Below, one piece after another: positions 61,415 through 64,000 of a stretch of DNA of 64,000 nt. The DNA lies in the NCBI RefSeq assembly GCF_002979655.1, contig NZ_PCPG01000012.1, positions 1 through 64,000 of the forward strand, given 5' to 3'. Position 1 is the first letter of the stretch. Every line of letters begins with the position of its first letter. This DNA comes from Microbacterium sp. MYb45 (GTDB lineage Bacteria > Actinomycetota > Actinomycetes > Actinomycetales > Microbacteriaceae). The translations under genes were made by a program, and so were the position numbers. The notes beneath the pieces are model-generated. The model had not been told where the DNA came from and ran no database searches. It saw nothing but the letters and a program-made list of their open reading frames with translations.

Positions 61415-61625
61415 TCAAACGAGGAGAAGAGGAAGAGCTGCGCGAAGGTACTCAAGCGCTAGTAGGGCGACACCTATGAACGCGATGATCATACCGATGG
61501 CCGCAAACGCGCCGTAAAAGCCGGCGATTGACCACGACCACACCACCTTCGACCATCGGCAATTCTCTTCGCGCCGATCGTCCGGATCGTCGTTTGAGGA
61601 ATAGAAATACGGTCGGGGGGTTCAT
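61415..61625 (-). pseudogene. Frameshifted small membrane protein gene
   Basis: From ATG 61625 the frame reads MNPP and runs on with nonsense. Removing one base in the run of six G (61615-61620; C on the coding strand) gives an unbroken 69-codon protein starting MNPRPYFYSSNDDPDDRREE with an acidic head and two hydrophobic stretches (VVWSWSIAGFYGAFAAIG; MIIAFIGVALLALEYL) to a stop at 61415. It is either a broken gene, a phase-variable one, or a sequencing error. Confidence 0.6.
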
Positions 61626-61757
61626 GTCGTAGATTGGCACCGCGTTCATCGCAGCGCGACGAAAGAGGCCGCGAAACGCCCGTTCGAGTCGGTGGTGAGA
61701 ACGAGCTTGCTGCGCAACGACTCTCGGCCGCCCAAACGACGTAGGGCCTGCGGACTC

Positions 61758-62372
61758 CTACTCGAACCCGCCCGTCAACCGCCCGCGCATCCGCGAACTG
61801 CTGTCATTCATCCCGACGATCTCCACCGTCTTCCCCAACGCCTGATACTTCGTCTCGATCGCATCCAACGCGGCAACGGTCGACGCATCCCACACATGCG
61901 ACCCCGACAGGTCAACGAGAACCCGAGATGGATCGTCCGAGTACGAGAACAACGTCGTCAGATCGTTGCTCGACGCGAAGAACAGCTCCCCCTCCACGAC
62001 GGACGTCACAACATCCCCCGCCTCTCCCAAAACCCGAGTAACCGTCACGAAGTGCGCCACCCGCCGCACGAACAGCACCGACGCGACCAGCACCCCACCG
62101 ACCACCCCGACCGCGAGGTTGTGCGTGATCAACACCAGCACCACCGTCGCGACCATCACGAACGTCTCGCTCTTCGGCATCCGCTTCAACGTCGAAGGAC
62201 GCACGCTGTGCCAGTCGAACGCCCCGATCGCGACCATGATCATCACGGCCACCAGAGCTGCCATCGGGATGGTCCCGGCGAAGTCCCCAAAAACCACGAC
62301 CAACACGAACAGGAAGATGCCGGCGCAGAACGTCGAGATGCGGGTGCGAGCCCCTGACGCCTTCCGGAGAAG
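61758..62372 (-). pseudogene. 5'-truncated SulP/SLC26-type anion transporter with STAS domain
   Basis: About 200 codons homologous in pattern to the second half of SulP transporters: SGARTRISTFCAGIFLFVLV, VAIGAFDWHSVRPSTLKRMP, LVLITHNLAVGVVGGVLVAS and then a STAS domain (VDLSGSHVWDASTVAALDAI). The first half, including most membrane spans, is missing; the frame upstream of 62372 is unrelated and contains a short tandem repeat. Likely a remnant from a deletion or insertion at the island. Confidence 0.8.
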
Positions 62373-62674
62373 GTGCCGTCGGTGGGTCGGTGGGTCGGTG
62401 GCAGGAGCGGTCACCGGAGCGGAAGCTGCGTACCGATATTGGGCCTGCGCGAAGTGGACGAAGCGAAAGGTCGCGTATCCCGAGTATCTCTCGGAGTTCG
62501 AATCGAGTGCGATCCAGTGGGACAGCGGGAACGCGCGCACCTCGAGTGAAAGCGGCCTGTGCAGGCAATGGCCCGAGGTGCTGTCAGACGCTTCGTGATA
62601 CCGGGCTTTCGTCTCTCGTCGTTGCCCTGACGCGTCCCTCGCTGTGTGTCGAACTTCTTCGGTAGCATTTCCCT
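62373..62674. other. 302-bp non-coding junction with GGTGGGTC tandem repeat and a leaderless-type promoter
   Basis: GGTGGGTC occurs at 62381 and 62389 with a partial third copy, right at the point where SulP homology stops. TAGCAT (62663-62668) is placed six bases before the next ATG, fitting a leaderless mRNA. No gene was recognised between. Confidence 0.55.
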
Positions 62675-63376
62675 ATGGCGGATGGCGACGACGAAGACTT
62701 GCTGGTCGAGATAGCCACGACAGACAAGTATCGGGCCCGTTCCAACTCGGTTGCTGCCCTCACCGCCGCCGCGGCGGGGGCGCTCGCGGCAGCCCTGGCG
62801 CTGAATCCGGCGTTGGTCGCCTTCCCGTTCGCCACGCGAGTCCTGGCTATGACCTCGGTGGTCTTTCTAGTGGTCGCTACGGGGGCCTTCGTGGTCGGGT
62901 CAGTTCTCCATGCGCGAGCGACGGCAGCAACGAAGGCCGGACGTGCCGCCAATAAGTTCCTCCGCCCGTGGGAAGCCCTTTTCGAACGTAAGGAAAGCGG
63001 GCCTGACGCGGAGGAATATCGACGTTCAATCGAGTCCGTGCAGCGTCAGATCATGCGGGCAACCGACGTTGGGATGTGGCTCGCCGCAGGTGCCATCCTG
63101 ACTATCATTGCCGCGCTTATCTCGATGCTTCTGATAAACGAGCAACGCGAGGTGCTGGTCTTTAGTCTCTCCGACACCTCACCGGCCAGGGCACTCTGCC
63201 CCTCGCTGCCAGAGATGTTTGAGGCGACCACGAAGACCGTCGAGCTTCGGTCGCTGGACGATGCTCTGACCTTGCAGGTTACGAGTGACCTTTGCGGACT
63301 CGGGGCTTCGGAGGGGCTGATTGAGTTCACGGTCGCGCGGACGGACGTTCTCGTGATTCGGCCGGTCGCTGGATGA
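62675..63376 (+). CDS. Membrane protein of unknown function, first gene of the edge operon
   Basis: A 233-residue protein: acidic N-terminal tail (ADGDDEDLLVEIATTDKYRA), two close membrane spans (about 25-80), a cytoplasmic helical segment (KAGRAANKFLRPWEALFERK up to about 128), a third span (about 133-155) and a C-terminal soluble domain outside or inside the cell. No domain recognised. The stop overlaps the next ATG (ATGA). Confidence 0.7.
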   Translation: MADGDDEDLLVEIATTDKYRARSNSVAALTAAAAGALAAALALNPALVAFPFATRVLAMTSVVFLVVATGAFVVGSVLHARATAATKAGRAANKFLRPWEALFERKESGPDAEEYRRSIESVQRQIMRATDVGMWLAAGAILTIIAALISMLLINEQREVLVFSLSDTSPARALCPSLPEMFEATTKTVELRSLDDALTLQVTSDLCGLGASEGLIEFTVARTDVLVIRPVAG

Positions 63377-63888
63377 GCGCCGAGTTCGTAGTCGAGTGGC
63401 ACGAACTATTGCCGTTCGACGACATGGAATGGCAATCTGCGCTCCAGCTTGCTGTTGGCATGCTGCGAAGCGAGTCACCTATTCGGTTTCGCGCACCCGC
63501 GGACGATCGCTCTGACTTGCTTGTGGTCGGGTACATGGCCGGAGACCACGACCGTATAGTTCAGGGGGAGACATTCGCTGCGTTTCTTCGATCCCGTTCT
63601 GACCTGGGATCTACCAACGTCCTACTGGTGGCATGTGCGCAGAGGAAGCCTGCGCTTCGACTGCCCGAGGTTCGAGAGCTTCTTATCGGCCAGGGCCCCG
63701 GGTTGCGGGGTGCGCGTCACCTGCGAACCAATATTCCCGACGCGCTAACGATGGATTGCCGCCGTGTGCTTCTCCAATGCTTGCAAGAGCGACATCTGAT
63801 GGAGCTACCACCGACACAGATCGAGGATGGAGCCATAGTGCGCGCCCCACTTGTTAGTCCACGTAGAAGGAGGTACGAGGCCATATGA
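63373..63888 (+). CDS. Soluble protein of unknown function, second gene of the edge operon
   Basis: A 171-residue protein: FVVEWHELLPFDDMEWQSAL, then alternating strands and helices (DRSDLLVVGYMAGDHDRIVQ; GETFAAFLRSR; NVLLVACAQRKP). The last two segments recall the core of caspase-like/CHAT folds, with Cys88 at the catalytic position but Tyr54 where a His would be expected, so this is only a weak resemblance. ATGA overlaps on both sides tie it to its neighbours. Confidence 0.65.
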   Translation: MSAEFVVEWHELLPFDDMEWQSALQLAVGMLRSESPIRFRAPADDRSDLLVVGYMAGDHDRIVQGETFAAFLRSRSDLGSTNVLLVACAQRKPALRLPEVRELLIGQGPGLRGARHLRTNIPDALTMDCRRVLLQCLQERHLMELPPTQIEDGAIVRAPLVSPRRRRYEAI

Positions 63889-64000
63889 ACACCCAGCCCG
63901 TTGGCATGGCCTGGATCGCGGCGGTGCTCGCACCGTGGACTGTTTCACCTCACCCGAACTTCGGCGCAGGCGAGATCACAGCTGCGCAGGCGCTCGCACT
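63885..64000 (+). CDS. Third gene of the edge operon, start only
   Basis: The ATG overlaps the previous stop (ATGA) with AAGGAGG upstream. It reads MNTQPVGMAWIAAVLAPWTV and continues open to the window end. Too short to classify. Confidence 0.6.
   Translation, partial: MNTQPVGMAWIAAVLAPWTVSPHPNFGAGEITAAQALA

Noticed and set aside
61452..61649. 65-codon ORF beginning MNAVPIYDMNPP
   Set aside because: Its second half is Arg-rich nonsense; the neighbouring frame after the G run is the plausible protein.
62381..62401. GGTGGGTC repeats as a CRISPR-like array
   Set aside because: Units are 8 bp, head to tail without spacers; no cas genes in the window.
62400..62598. Plus-strand frame ending QWPEVLSDAS as a gene
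   Set aside because: No start with ribosome site and no recognisable domain; probably junction sequence.
1..64000. tRNA, rRNA, riboswitch, insertion sequence or prophage genes
   Set aside because: None was recognised by reading both strands; a covariance-model and IS search would be needed to be certain.

Overview
The window is 64 kb of high-GC DNA with leaderless or weakly led genes, frequent ATGA/GTGA stop-start overlaps, and carbohydrate ABC importers that have no ATPase gene of their own. Together with the gene families present this points to a Gram-positive actinobacterium, most likely of the Microbacteriaceae (Microbacterium-like). That assignment is inference from style; there is no rRNA or tRNA gene in the window to confirm it.

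Left part (1-14.7 kb): an amino-sugar and sugar-acid catabolic cluster. A ManD/RspA-type sugar-acid dehydratase (cut by the window edge), nagA and nagB form one operon. A LacI regulator, three Gfo/Idh/MocA oxidoreductases and a DasABC-like importer run the other way, followed by a mannitol-dehydrogenase-family (fructuronate reductase type) gene, a GntR/LacI hybrid regulator and a secreted protein with a GH18-like motif. Four copies of one operator, TGCAANCGNTTGCA-like, sit before nagB, the first oxidoreductase, the importer and the fructuronate-reductase-like gene, so they look like one LacI regulon joining GlcNAc and hexuronate catabolism.

14.8-28.2 kb: a PhnD-PhnC-PhnE importer operon with a tyrosine-phosphatase-like enzyme and a TetR regulator, a Phd/RelE-type toxin-antitoxin pair, small enzymes, a DksA/TraR zinc-finger protein, an MMPL exporter with a divergent TetR, purL coupled to a tiny membrane protein, and a ParDE-type pair whose toxin has an unusual tail.

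28.3-41.4 kb: a WYL regulator and VOC protein, then a second minus-strand sugar cluster: SGNH esterase, secreted DUF5005-type protein, cytoplasmic six-hairpin glycosidase-like enzyme, two permeases, a lipoprotein, a two-part mannose-6-phosphate-isomerase-like protein, a ROK kinase and a LacI regulator, tied together by TGGTAACGTTACCA-like operators.

41.4-55.1 kb: MalY/PatB-type lyase, DUF2188 protein, BKACE-family enzyme, membrane proteins, an alpha/beta-hydrolase-fold protein that has lost its catalytic Ser and His opposite a large SARP-type regulator, an SDR with its own TetR, a group of very small membrane proteins, a coiled-coil membrane protein and a DUF4188/MerR pair.

55.3-64 kb: visibly less GC-rich DNA carrying a complete type I restriction-modification system (hsdM-hsdS-hsdR), a frameshifted small membrane gene, a 5'-truncated SulP transporter and an overlapping operon of unknown membrane and soluble proteins running off the window edge. 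This looks like an acquired defence-type island.

At least three families of dispersed palindromic repeats are scattered between genes, one of them inside the 5' end of phnC. No CRISPR array, insertion sequence, phage or RNA gene was recognised.
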